Shown here piece by piece: positions 34,252 to 46,623 of a stretch of DNA of 64,000 bases (the stretch's first letter is position 1; the number at the start of each line of letters is the position of its first letter). Source of the stretch: Pseudovirgaria hyperparasitica (taxonomy: Eukaryota; Ascomycota; Dothideomycetes; Acrospermales; Acrospermaceae). The stretch lies in NCBI RefSeq assembly GCF_010093815.1, contig NW_022985553.1:771410-835409 (forward strand). The letters run 5' to 3'. The position numbers and the translations under genes were made by a program. The notes beneath the pieces were generated by a model. The model saw nothing but the letters and a program-made list of their open reading frames with translations, made no database searches and was not told the origin of the DNA.

Positions 34252-36750
34252 ATGCCTTTTTCTACCTCTTCGATTCTTACCTCTCCCCTCCACAACTACG
34301 CTACAAACCCTCCAAAGTTCTTCAATCGTCGGACCTCAGTCACCACTTCCTCTTCTACTACCTCCCTCACCCACCCTTCTCTCCCAAAGCCCTCCCTTCT
34401 CTCCGACAGCGACTCTCTCCTCCACCTAGCAGAGACCGATACCTTACAACATACTACCGAAACCACAAAGACTGCTACCGAACAGAATCCCGTCACATCC
34501 CTCCGCAGACATTCACAACAGCTCCCCCTCGTAGCTCACCCCAATTCTTCCGTTGTCTCACAGCCTACGACGGATCCTCTGACAGCAACCTCCGCTGCCA
34601 GATCTACCCAGAACACTTTACCAGAATCAAACCCAGAAATCGCCAGGCTGGCTCCCGCAGTACTGTCCGGACCCCAGCGTTCTGCCGACCCCGGGCCAAG
34701 TCCTGGTACTGTACCCTCGAAAACGCAAAGCAAACCAGTTCTATCAGTGCCGTATCAGAACACGTCGCCTTCCACACCACCGTCGTCCACCGCTCCGGCG
34801 CCCTCTCGTACAACGAGTCAAGCTCAAACTGCGGCACCGTCGGTGGACGATCGACGCAGGAAGCTTTCGAGGCCTCAGAATAAAGCCGAGACTCGCAGCT
34901 TGCGTGGTGATTCATCGTCGCAGGAGAACGACAAAAAAATGCATCAAACATCTTCAAGACTCCTCCGCATGACGGACGATGAGCGACCATATACTCGGGT
35001 ACGTAGTGTTGCTTCTATCGTTGTGCCTGCCCCTCTCATGCACGATTCTTCGTTTGGTTCACCTGCTGCAGCCTTGCCACGTGTACCTATCCACTTCCCA
35101 CGTTTTTCTCTCCCACCATTCCATATACCAAACCTTAATGTTAGATTCTGCACTTGCAGTTTCTTCGACCACATCAATCATGTCGTGCTCCCCTATCACA
35201 TCGCTTTCTGAAATCACCTCATTTGTCGGAGCTAAGCACGAATGGGTATCCAAGACGCTCTCATTGCATATATGGCCGTCAAACAAGAAGTCTATACTAA
35301 CCAATCGTGTAGGACTTCAAGGACTTGTTCGCCACACTCATCGTTAGCCTTCCCCTTACAGCGCATCGTGTCCGCTTTCAGAAAGTTGATCACACATTCA
35401 CCTCTGAAGAAGCTATCACCAACTTAGGCTCGCTCAAATTCTCACAATCTAACCGAATGCCCGATCCGAAAGATCCTTCGCGTATTGTCACCACCACCAC
35501 TACCACAACCTTCTCCATGGCCAAAGAAATGGCTCGTTCTGTCTGTCAGAAGTTCCTGGACGCGAGATTCATCGAGTCTGTTGATGGAAAGATCGACTTT
35601 ACATCCAAAAGTGCGGTATGGCAGTTGACACCCAAGGGCATGCATATCCTTCACCGGTTCTGCCTACGCAACGGCATTGCACAAGACCACGTTAAGAGTA
35701 TAATAGAATCGCCAAGAAACTGTATGAAGCTCGTCATTTTAGAAAGAGATGTCGAAAGCGATAGGCTCAGCCATGACGCCGCTACTGTCGAAGTCATCTT
35801 TCGCAGATTTGCTGGGCCAGCTCCGAATGTCAAGACAGAAGCAGCAGTATCTGACTCTGACTCCATACATGAGTATGCCACTGGCCTGGTCGGTGTCAAG
35901 ATGTTGAACGATCGCAAGGTCGGTGACCGCTTCTACAAACTGTCCTTCACAGGCAAGGCTGCCACAGATTGGCTCATGGATTGTTGCACTATGGTAGACA
36001 AGCGTGAAACATACGAAGTGGCTAGTCTCTTTGTTGAATTTGGATTGATCCGCGCTGTTGAAGGGTTCGGTAACACGACCCGGTTCCAGGCATCAAAAGG
36101 CGCCATATACTACGTCACAGAGCGTGGCCAAGTTGTTGCAGGTTGGCTCTCAGGTCCTACAGGTTCTCTCAATGGAGATTCCGCAAGCAAGCTTACTACT
36201 CCCGGCAACATGGTAGGGCGAGATTCAAATGCCAACAGGATGCAAGTCATCGTCAAAGATCCCGCCCTCCGGTTACTGTTCAGGGAATATTTGAGACATA
36301 CTCACTGCGAGGAAAATCTGTCTTTCTACCTAGATGTCAGCGAATTTCTGACAAACTACCGAACCTCTAAGAAGTCTACAAACACACCCAAACTCGAGTT
36401 CATCAGAGAGACGCTCGCGTCGGCTTACAGTAAGTGACTGCTGCTCATACCCGCAATTGTTCTAACCACCACCAGGCCTTTACAACGCTTTCCTTGCACC
36501 GGGCTCGCCCTGCGAGCTGAACATTGACCATTCATTGCGCATTGCATTGGCATCCAGGATGACACGCGCGGTCGGTGACGATGATGCGATGATCAGAAGT
36601 CTTGATGAGGTTGCCAACCTGTTCGATCAGGCGCAGACAACTGTATTCAAACTTATGGCGACTGACTCGGTACCCAAATTCTCGAGAGACCCGAAGTATG
36701 TCAATGTTCTCAAGGAACGTAACCTGGACTTCGGCAACTCCTCGCAATAG
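34252..36750 (+). CDS. flbA: FlbA-type regulator of G-protein signalling (DEP + RGS)
   Basis: An RGS protein that speeds GTP hydrolysis by a fungal G-alpha (FadA in Aspergillus) and so switches growth to asexual sporulation; it is related to yeast Sst2. Exons 34252-34998, 35313-36429 and 36476-36750 encode 712 aa, close to FlbA. The first 225 residues are Ser/Thr/Pro-rich and disordered. The conserved block MTDDERPYTR joins across the 314-bp intron to DFKDLFATL, followed by VRFQKVDHTFTSEEAITNLG and FSQSNRMPDPKDPSRIV. A first DEP-like region ends about residue 365, and a second (DRFYKLSFTGKAATDWLMD) lies near 454-528. The RGS domain begins at about 566 (LRLLFREYLRHTHCEENLSFYLDV) and ends near 705. 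A CT-rich leader precedes the ATG. Confidence 0.93.
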
Positions 36751-39700
36751 TCATGAAGTGATGGAACACCACCTTCACTCTATTCGGAGACGTTCTACAA
36801 CTCTCACTCGCGCCCAGTCTCGAACAGAACACTTACCTTCAACAACTGGTGAGACGCTATACAGACATTCATTTGACCATCACATCGTGTCTCACCTGTA
36901 TGCCTCGCCTGCAGCCAACTTGCAATATATTGTGAGAGTTTCGTAAATAAAACCCGCCGCATGCGCTGCAGGACTGTCGAACCTCGCGAGCCGTCTTCTC
37001 GTATCTTACTAGCACATATTCAGATTTATTAATCCGCACTCCACTTTTGGCTCGGATTTGTGCATTTTTTCACCAACTTCATTTGACGATGGTCTCGATG
37101 CAATTAGAACGGCGTTATGGGTCATACAAAACGAAACGATCAGCTCTTATTCAACAGTGCGCAGCGGAGTAGGAGCTTTTACGGGAGGATGGTGTTGTTC
37201 CTGCCTGCGTTAGCGGACCAGCTTGGTTGCTTGGTTGCGCTGTTTCTATACTACTGAAAGCTTTGCATTCTGGGCAAGTCCCATGGTGCTGGAGAGCTTA
37301 GAGGCTCTGTTAGGATCTTCATGCGCTGTAGCATGTTTGGATGGTGGGTGACTTGGGCGAACCACGTGCGTGGAGGACGAAGGCGCATGCGGTATTCGAT
37401 AGTGTGCATGAGGCTTGATGAATCCAAGAGTCGCAATGAACATCAAATCCCCACTCTTGTATGCAGCACAGCAGCGTATGTTAGCACAACTCGTAATTGA
37501 GATGCCCAAGATGGAGCCTATATCCACATGATTATTACATTCCAGTACTCTCTATTTCCATTTATATCTCAATAACTGTATCCTACTAACGTGTTCTTTT
37601 TCATCGACTCGATAGCTCCATTACCCCGCCTCCTCTCATCATCACCGTCAACTCCACCTGTATCATCACCCCCAACTACAGCGCAGCCAACGACGATCAA
37701 GAAACAACTGCCCCACGTGACACAGGCGACACAACTCTTGTCATCTCGCACGCACTCACGCATGCATGCAGCGTCGACCGCGCGCGAACAGAGAGCCCTA
37801 TGATTTCCCCGAATGTTCACGCGCTGTCACTAGCCTTTACCTATGAGGCCACGTACCTGATACGTGATGCAGTCAGTGTTCCCTGAGCAGCAATGGTGCA
37901 CTGTCCTTTCCTGCCCTATCTGCCGGTCCGGGCTTTTCATTACCGGCTATTTTTGGCTGTTGTATCATTCCATCACACAGGTACATACATACCTACCTAC
38001 CTAATTCGTGTTCCTAGTGGGTCGCACGGGGCAAGTATGCTAATAGATGATCCTGGGGCAGTTACGAAATAATAGGGCCGATATTGTTTGCTGTTGAGGC
38101 TGTGGTGGTGCTGGTGGTGATTAGGGTATAGTGCTGATTGATGATCGGGGGAGAGGGGAGGAGGTGGTGGGGCAACAAACTCATTGGCGATCGCAGGGAG
38201 GGGGGGAGGCCTCAGGTATGCGGTTTGTTGCTATATATACACATATACACATATATGTATGTATACATATACGATTCAATCGAATGTTCGGTTTGTTCTC
38301 GGGTCTTTGTATGAGTGTCGGGGATTACGTCGTTTTCGGCAGATGGATGGGTAGCGGATGGTAGGGTTAGGTAGGTACATATTCATGTCGTCGGGTCTTG
38401 CTGTCGTTTGGGTCCGGGCGCGGCATGGCCGCGTGGGAAACTAAGGTATTGCTAGGTCGTTTGCGGATGTGGTGTAGGGTAAGGTATCCTAACGATAGGG
38501 TATCAGGGCATTCTAGCGATAGGACATCCTAGCCAACGGTGTGATGTCGGTGCCATTGCAATGGGAATGCATAGAATAGAAACGATAATCGAAATGGAAA
38601 TGGAATGGAATGACGTGGGTCGGTCTGTTCGATAACCTGATGCAGGGCTGATGCGGCGTAGTTTGGAAGGCGGGCTCCCCCCAGGGTACATACAGTACAT
38701 AACAGTACTTGCAGTAATTACCTACAGCACGCTGGCTGGAAGGGGGGGGGCCTTGGAAATACCTTACCGTAGCGTGGAGTTATTTCCGGACGCGTGAGAT
38801 TGGGAAGGGGCATCGACGGGGTGGCGATTCTGGTGGCGTGTTGGGATGAGGTGATGGATTTGGAGGTGGTGGTGGTGGTGAGAATGGGCGGGTAGGGATG
38901 AGGGCGGGAATGGGGATCGGGGATGGCGTGTTTGGATGTGGGTGGGCCACGTGGAAGAGGTGATGGGCTGATGGGAAGGGCTTGGTTCGGACGGGTTGTG
39001 GTCGTTTATGGCGGGATGTGACGGTCACCTGTTTCGACGAGAACGGATGGATGAATGATTGACTGCTGTCGTGTTCTCTATGGCATAGGTTCCTTGTGTT
39101 CGCACTGTCAGCTTTAGAGCCATGGATCGGTTGCCTAAATAGGTCGTAGCGCAGATCTTGGAGAAATGTCTGAATCAGTAATATCTGAAGCGGGACTGTC
39201 TGGATTGGGACTGTCCGAGTCAGGACTGTCTGAGTCAAGAACATAAAAACTCGCAAAGTAGATATACTGCCCTTGAATTTCAGCCGACAGAGCGCAACTT
39301 GGTCTTGAGACAGCCAAGTCAAGTGCGACCACCTCTGGAGTCTCATTTGGACAGGATACTATCCTCTAGGGCACAGGATTTGAATATCTAAATCACAAAG
39401 AAATTGCAGTCAAAGGAAGGACACAAAGACACGCTGCCTAGGCCGCATCGCAAAGAACGCCTCATGCCTCCCCAACGACACCCACGCACTCCCCATACCG
39501 TGTACCCACCTCCAACCTTTCGATCAAGGCGAGATCCCAACTGTTAGGTGACATAGCTGCAACACGGTGGTCTATGATGGGAATGATGCCCCCGAAGACG
39601 GAAATGGAGACAATGGGACGATTATCAGACATGGATATAAGATACCTTTGTCCTACTGGTCTTAGAAAGCCATTTCGGATACACGATGAAAAGCGTATGT

Positions 39701-40120
39701 AGCATACAGAAGAGCTTAGATTGAAGTGTAGGACTGCGTTCTGTTTCTCAAGCGGCATCTGGCAACTCGAGTTTGTTCTTTCTGTTGGACAGCATACAAA
39801 CGATGGTAAATCGACAGCATAAGTGCTCACTGACAGACGACGAACAGACAAAAGCATGTCTGCATTCGGCACCCTGACGAATGGAATTGCTCAACTCCGA
39901 TATATGTTCTTGTCTTTGAATGTGTCCTAGAAAGTAGAATAAGATAGTGCCAGCGCTTAGGATAAAGCAGCGTGGAATGTGGCACAGTGACTAGATTTAA
40001 GACTTGAAGAAAGCCGCCATACATAGAAGCAGCAGATCTCACGGAACCAGGTTCGCCAGAACTTGGAAATCTTTCCTTCGTTCCGCATTCTCTGACCCCA
40101 ATATACATTTCCTTATCAAC
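36751..40120. other. 3.4-kb gene-free region with low-complexity tracts
   Basis: No gene is called. A 136-aa minus-strand frame (39872-39462), whose second half is coding-like (SVFGGIIPIIDHRVAAMSP), is noted but has no splice or family support. Repeats: a TATACACATA/TATGTATG palindromic AT block (about 38232-38275) and a 15-bp ACTGTCTGAGTCAGG-type tandem (about 39193-39240). Confidence 0.45.
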
Positions 40121-40885
40121 ATGCCTAGAGCGACTCGAAAACGCCGCCGTGCTGTCGAAAGCTCAAATACTAGGCAGAGTAAGAAGAAGAAGTTGGTACG
40201 TTCCTGACTGTCATGATGGCGCGAAGGATACAACTGATGTCCTCGATCAGACTCCAGTTGAGGAAGAGACTGAAACAGTCAAGGAAGAGACTGAAGACGA
40301 ACGCGAAGAACGAGAAGCAAGAGAGAATGCTATGCAGGAACTTGAGCATGCTTACATAAGGGTTAAATATAACCGTGAGCCAAAGGTCTGTTGCGAAAGG
40401 ATCCCATATGATACTCTCCAATCTAATTCGCTATTCAGGATCCGTCAAAGTCTCCAAAATTCGAACTGAACCATAAAGTGTCACAAAGATATGTGTTAGG
40501 CGGAAGAGAGACCATTTTGTACGGTTACATCCATTTCATTGAATGGCTGAAGCCAGGCAAAGGCCAGGAGGGCTCATACATGTATCACCTGCGTGAGCAC
40601 GAAGACGCCAGCGTCCTTCCATTCAAGATGTTGCCAACATCGCCCACAGACGCCTATGGAGATGCCGGCCGTTCTGGGCGTCTCAACAAGTGCGGATATG
40701 ATGTAGGCGACGCTGTGTATGCGACTGGCGTGGGTTATGCCAAGATAGGTTATATTGGTAAAGAAGATGGTCCCGATGGTCGACAGTATCTGCTTTGTGA
40801 TGGCAAAACTGGGAAGACTTTCAAGAAGCCAGATGGTAGCGTATGGTATTGGCAGGATGACTTCACGGGATGGTACCTACCTTGA
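40121..40885 (+). CDS. Uncharacterised protein A of a tandem paralogue pair, 218 aa
   Basis: Three exons: 40121-40195, 40251-40385 and 40439-40885. The acceptor at 40250 is preferred over one at 40226 because the latter would leave a 31-bp intron. The N terminus is highly basic (MPRATRKRRRAVESS, KKKKL), a likely nuclear signal, followed by a Glu-rich coiled segment. Two small beta-rich units follow: FELNHKVSQ..YGYIHFIEW..GSYMYHLREHED, and GYDVGDAVYATGVGYAKIGYIGK..YLLCDGKTGKTFKKPDGSVWYWQDDF, ending in GWYLP. The second resembles the last 100 residues of the gene at 42050. Such patterns recall Tudor/chromo-barrel folds, but I do not recognise the family. Confidence 0.65.
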
Positions 40886-42049
40886 TGTTAACTTGGTGAG
40901 CGAGCAAGTCAAAATGTCAACGTCGAACGAAGTCATGGGCCAAGCTTGAGGAGGTCATGGAACACAAAAAGCATTGCGTGATATGCGTATTGAGAGCTTT
41001 CGAGTTGATTGGGAATGGAGTTGCTGTCAAGACTTTTGACTCGGGCAATTTTTTTTAGTTCGTGTAGCTCCAACACTCAATGTAAGCTGGCTTAACAGAA
41101 TACACACTCGAAAATGTATGGTACTGCGTCCTGCTTTGAGAAGGGCTCCAGGCCGAAAAGTCAAACAGTAGGGGGATTTCCGGATCTTGCAATCCGAAAC
41201 CCATGGCTATCACACTCGGCGAAAGGGGCTCTGACGGATATGAGTCTGATTGTTGATCGTGATAAGTAGTATGAAAGCAGTGACAGTATCGCAGATCATG
41301 AAGCAGTTAACCCTAGGCAAGTCAGGAGAATGATTCGATAATGTCATTTTCAGCACCCATCTAGGCCTCGCGCACTCAATGCTACGATATTGACTGCTTT
41401 ATCCCGTGAAGGAGTCTCTATCGGTGTAATGAGCGTCGCTCAATATGTGAAATAAGTACGTGTTGGCTGGATATTGCTCTCTATGTAGGGCTAATTACAG
41501 AGCGACTCTCACTTTCCCAGAAAATTGCAGCCGAAAGTCCCCGATGCCTTGCGGCAGATGAGACGGAGAGTTAAGAGCACATGGATGAGATTCATATGAT
41601 TCAGCCGTCAACTTGGACTTCCGTCTATTCTACTCAAACAACAGAGCAGGACGCATGAAAAAACAAAGAGAATAAATGCAAGATTACTTACTGAGTACAC
41701 AGGATCGAACATTTAGGTTGTATGCTGTATCCCGAATAGAGTATTGAGCTAGCATTTCTCCGGATCGTAGATTATCTGAGTGCTTAAATGTTACCTTGCA
41801 TTAGTCTGCAGGCGGTAGTTATATGCCTAAGATTAGCACTTTTGAAAGCATGCTCAAAAATTCGCCGACATGTCTTAAGCAGCAATACCAATATATAATC
41901 CTCACAAAGCACCATCAATCACTCTATATCTCCAAGATAGTTCGACATCACATAAATCAAGCAGCAGTCAGCAGAGCAAACGCTTCCGAACTTCGAAAAA
42001 CACTACCTCAAGTCCCTCTTCCAGAATCTCATTCCTCTCTCTAGGCCAG
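40886..42049. other. Spacer between the tandem paralogues
   Basis: No gene is supported in this 1.16-kb stretch. Confidence 0.5.
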
Positions 42050-43071
42050 ATGGCTCTTGCAACAAAGGACAATCAGAGGAACATTGCAAAAGCGGACCAT
42101 GAAATAAGACCCCTGTTTACGAAGACACTGGGAGAAAAAACCGGCGCCAGGGAAGAAAATGGCGTTCGAAAATCAGCTCTGCTCAAAATTCCAAGCTTGA
42201 AGTCGGGTTTACCCAAAATGAAGGGCAGTGTGGAAGGATTGAGATACTGGTCCAGAGCGAACAAGGCAGTCGATGAGCAGAACACTCCGCGTAGAGCGGG
42301 TCACAAAGCAGGAAATGGAAAAATTGAGGTGAGACATCTATACGATCAGGTGATCCTTCAGCCGGGAATGTTGACCGACTTCAACAGCGCAGTCCAAGGT
42401 TCCAATTAGGCAGTCGCGTCCAGACAAATTGCTATTATGACAACGGCTTCATCCACCAGATCCGCGAGCAAAACGGCAAATTTGAGTATCGCGTACGACA
42501 TACGTGGTATTATGCCTTTGAGTATTGGCCATCTTGGTTGGAGTCGAAGATCGGTGCATGGGTCTCAGAAGATAAGCTTATTTTGGCGCCAACTAAACTC
42601 ACATCAACGCAAGATGCGCCAAATATCCCATATGAGAGACTTGAAGAAACGCCATGGTTCTCGCGTCCAACCGATCTTGGATTCGATATCGGAGATCACG
42701 CTTTGACTGTGATCAACGGCAAGGAAGTTGAAGTACAGGTTCTTAGGAGTGGCTACTCACATGGGCCTTCGTTTGGGTCTGCGGGCGTATCAGGAAAACT
42801 TGATCCAAGGGCAGAAAGCATACCAGAAGGCGAGATGTATATGCTGTCAGATGCAGCAGGCAGGGAGACTCTTGTGAACAAGAACGGTTCGCTATGGTTT
42901 GCATATGCAGAGTATTCACTCAAGAAGCTACCACAAGACACAGAGACGGACTCTCGGGCGAAATCAGAAAATTTGGCAGGGAGGTTATCGGTGCACAGGG
43001 AGGCGAACCTGTGTGCGAATGAAGCAATACCCGATCTGAGCTTCCAGATGGCGGCGCCTACGAGAGCGTGA
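42050..43071 (+). CDS. Uncharacterised protein B of a tandem paralogue pair, about 308 aa
   Basis: The two-exon model is 42050-42328 and 42424-43071 (95-bp intron, GTGAGA..GTCCAG). An upstream in-phase extension of exon 2 reads RFQLGSRVQ, so the acceptor may really lie about 30 bp earlier with a different donor; the junction is the weak point. The first 93 residues are Lys-rich. Exon 2 then shows a possible barrel (YYDNGFIHQIREQNGKFEYRV, then WPSWLESKIGAWVSEDKLI) and a second unit (GFDIGDHALTVINGKEVEVQVL, then MYMLSDAAGRETLVNKNGSLWF). The second unit matches protein A in the order G[FY]D[IV]GD, Y.L.D..G, K.[DN]GS.W and final LP. The first unit has the layout of a Tudor-knot/chromo barrel. Function unknown; chromatin binding is only a guess from the fold pattern. 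Confidence 0.6.
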
Positions 43072-43756
43072 GCAAGGTAGATGTAATAATATGATAGCAT
43101 TGCGAGGAGGTATAGTGCATTCTTCGAAACAAGGTTACCAAAAAAATATAAAGAACCAACCTCTTGATACACCTAAAGCCCTGTTTCTATGTTTTGTCAG
43201 TACGTAACGTGGCACAGCGGTATACGGATAACCAAACGCAGCTTCTGCCTTGCACCACATCAGCCAAGCGGCCGCCAATCGCCAATACGGAGAGTATGAT
43301 CGAAGAACTCTCGAACAGGGTCAAGCCGATTTACCAGCGAAATGAAACATTTTGACACATTCATATTGCAACAGCCTTACCACTATCTTCGTCCAACAGA
43401 ACCATATTTAGATTCCAATATCCTACTCTCGCACTATCGGGGGGCAGGTAGGGTTATTTGCAGATATATGTCGGCTGGACGCATGTAGCGTATCGTGCGC
43501 GTAGCTAATATAGCTTAGCGCGACATCGAGTGAACGGAATGGGCACTCCAGCCATGTCCTAACCTAATGCGGTAAGGCTTCCTAGCTCTATGCGACCTCA
43601 GTTGGTAGCCGCATGATTGATCCCATGAGCATTGCAAACGCGACGACTATGTCTTACGTTAGTCATATCATATCAACTTCACCAAGCTGCCTTTCATGGC
43701 CACTCTGAAGCTAGACCAAAGCCACGGCCTCATCAACCGATATCGAGCTTCCAGAC
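43072..43756. other. Intergenic / transporter promoter
   Basis: No gene is supported in this 685-bp stretch upstream of the transporter. Confidence 0.5.
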
Positions 43757-45486
43757 ATGCCTGGCGGGGTGGCAGCAGCTCTTGAGCCCTTGATCCCGGG
43801 TGATCAGTACTCCCCAGACTTGCCCGAGGACGATGATGATGTGGAGGAGAGATATGAAAGCAAAATAAAGGCTGCTGGAAGCTTCATCTGGGGACTAACA
43901 CTGGCTGCTGGCGTGAGTGGACTGCTGTTTGGCTATGAGTAGGTTCAGCGCAAGACTACATATCGGTATGCATTCCTGACGATGCGAATAACAGCACGGG
44001 AGTGATATCGTCTACACTTGTCTCGATCGGCTCTGACTTGTCCAATCGTCCGCTTACCACACTCGACAAGTCGCTTATCACGTCTTGTACATCACTATTC
44101 GCACTGCTAGCCTCTCCTATCACAGGCCTCCTTGCTGACGCGCTCGGCCGGAAGCGCGTCATCCTCGTCGCGGACATACTGTTCATAATTGGAGCATTGT
44201 GGCAAGCACTCACTACCAGCGTCTGGGGTATGATCGGTGGGCGCAGCGTGGTTGGTTTGGCTGTTGGTAGTGCGAGCTTCGTGGTGCCGCTATACATCTC
44301 GGAACTTGCTCCTAGCCCGTTCAGGGGACGTCTGGTTACGATATCAAGTCTGTTCATTACTGGTGGACAAGTTGTGGCGTATCTAATAGGATGGCTTTTT
44401 TCCACCCAAACACACGGATGGAAGTGGATGGTCGGCCTTGGTGCTCTTCCTGCTGCTGTGCAATTCTGCATTCTAGGATTCATGCCCGAAACGCCGAGAT
44501 GGCTTGTCAAAGCTGGACGTCGTGAGCGTGCAAAGAGAATTCTAACCAGTGTGTATGGTATCGACCAGGATGCCCTTGTTGAAAGTGTGCTTCGTCGCAT
44601 TGAGAAAGAGGTCATGGAAGAGGAGACTGCTGCGGGCCCGAAAGAAGATGGTTCAGCGTGGAGCAGAATTACCGCCAACGCGTGCGAACTCTTTTTTATT
44701 CCTGCAAACCGTCGCGCTCTCTCAATTGCCTGTATGCTGCAAGGCTTCCAACAACTTTGCGGCTTCGTATGCCTGCCCCCTCGCCTTGCCACTCCTGACT
44801 AACGCTCTATATAGAATTCCTTGATGTACTTCTCCGCAACGATCTTCTCCCTTGTTGGCTTCCGCTCACCAACCCTAACATCTCTCTCCATCGCACTCAC
44901 AAACTTCGCCTTTACCATCGTCGCGTTCTACGCCATCGATCGCATAGGCCGCCGCCGCATCCTACTCTATTCCATCCCCATCATGACTTTCGGGTTGGTC
45001 CTTTGTAGTATCGCGTTCAATTTCTTTCAACTTCCAACGGCCTCGCCACAAGATGCTCTTCTTCTGCGGGCCTTTCACCTACCCGGTCGCCGTGAAGGGA
45101 ACAAAGCCACGGCATGGCCGCTTGTCATCCTCTTTGCCATGATAACCTACGTCGCTGGCTACGCCATCGGACTTGGCAATGTGCCTTGGCAACAATCAGA
45201 GCTCTTCCCACTCTCTGTGCGCGCACTTGGCTCTGCACTCGCAACAAGCACGAACTGGGGCTCGAACACGCTTGTGGGCTTGACATTCCTGCCTATGATG
45301 ACATGGCTGACTCCAGTGGGGACGTTTACTATATACATGCTCGTGTGTGTGGCAGGCTGGGCTTGCGTGTGGATGATATATCCCGAGACAAGCGGGTTGA
45401 GTCTTGAGGGTGTTGGTGGCTTACTCCGAGATGGATATGGCGTGTCTGAAAGCATGCGGAGTTTCTCTGCGCGTCGTAGTCGGTAG
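43757..45486 (+). CDS. MFS sugar/myo-inositol-type transporter
   Basis: A proton-coupled plasma-membrane transporter of the sugar porter family, 541 aa in three exons: 43757-43938, 43995-44766 and 44815-45486. Splicing restores GVSGLLFGYDTGVISSTL in TM1 and LQGFQQLCGFNSLMYFSA in TM7. Family signatures are intact: LADALGRKRVILVADI (loop 2-3), GRSVVGLAVGSASFVVPLYI, SELAPSPFRGRLV, PETPRWLVKAGR before the central loop, DRIGRRRILLYS (loop 8-9) and PETSGLSLE after TM12. The segment GNVPWQQSELFPLSVRALGSALATSTNWGSN in TM10 closely matches Itr1/Itr2-type inositol porters, so inositol is the best guess. The N-terminal 45 residues are acidic and cytosolic. An enclosed gene cluster is not apparent. Confidence 0.9.
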
Positions 45487-46623
45487 TTGAACCGGATAAT
45501 TTACAGATAATCGGAGCAAATACTGTCATTCAAGTCAAAAGGTCAGCATTCGTGTATGTTCCACGCCTCTCCAGCCTGTTTCACTCCCTAATGCAGCCTA
45601 GCGCCTCTGTTCTTGAGCTGTGCACAAAATACAAAAGCTCTGGCTTCACTGAAAGTTGAACCGGGGCCCAAACTTACTCGGATTGCCATACGAAACCAGC
45701 ATTCGGCGTCCCGAATAGGTTTGCACCTGGGACGTGCGTCCACCACCAGGCCATCGTATCTCAACGATGAAGGTCTCTAGCTTTAGTAAAATAAATAAAG
45801 TGCGAGCGCACCGAGAGAGGTGGTTGGGAGAATCAGGGGTCCTCGAGGTGGTCCGTGGGTAGTGAACAACGTGGGAGATCAGGCACCCGTATGCTTGGAC
45901 GCGTTTATTCAGGCTACCGAACTGGGTAGAATTGGCTTACGCTGGGATGCACATGGCATGTATAAGCGGTATAATGCTGTTTATCTCACAGCAGAGCTTC
46001 TAGGCTATGTATCACCGATCTCCCAGTCCCCCTCGAACCGCAAGATGCCTATACACGTTCTACGAATGGTACTTTTGTTGCACAATCAAATCGCAACTCG
46101 GGCTTCTGGATGCTGCAAAATGAAACTGGGAATCTGCCTGGATCCACTTCACGTGTATCTAGCACCTGAAAATTCAGTGTCATCAGCACTGCAAAACCTG
46201 GATTCAACCTTCTAGCTCACTCAACAGACGCTGCTATATACATTAGGTGCTTAAGTTATCTGTATCCACTACTAATATCAGCATGCCATCGAAACCGCAT
46301 AGCTTTGGTGGAGTGTAGCCGCCTCCACGTCCTGGACGATGGGCTGAGCTGCGAAAAGATGCACGGGAAGCGCGAACAGTCGGGTTACAATGGCATAAGT
46401 TAGAAAGAGTTCTGTATAGCAGGATAATCAAGATATGGTTTCGAAAAAAATGGGATGAATTGGGGAATGCCACCGGGACGGCTCGAGTTATAGCATTCTG
46501 AGGAGACACAGTGTTTCAGAATGAAAAGAGTGTGATGCATAGGCTTCAATAGCTCAAATGATATCCAAATGGTACGGTATATAGATGGTTGGTCTCAGAG
46601 AACTCCCTAAACAGTCAAAAGCT
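45487..46623. other. Intergenic, 1.1 kb
   Basis: No gene is supported; a 131-codon plus-strand frame (45820-46215) starts with GTG and has no family match. It lies between convergent genes. Confidence 0.45.

Noticed and set aside
38780-39346. A 188-aa minus-strand frame ending in a Pro/Ser/His-rich tail.
   Set aside because: Most of it is a translation of short tandem repeats and GGT/GGA-rich DNA; no conserved segment is seen.
40196-40226. A 31-bp first intron in paralogue A.
   Set aside because: Below the practical minimum length for fungal introns; the in-frame acceptor at 40250 gives a normal 55-bp intron.
45820-46215. A 131-aa plus-strand frame.
   Set aside because: It starts with GTG and has no ATG supporting the full length, no domain and no splice context.
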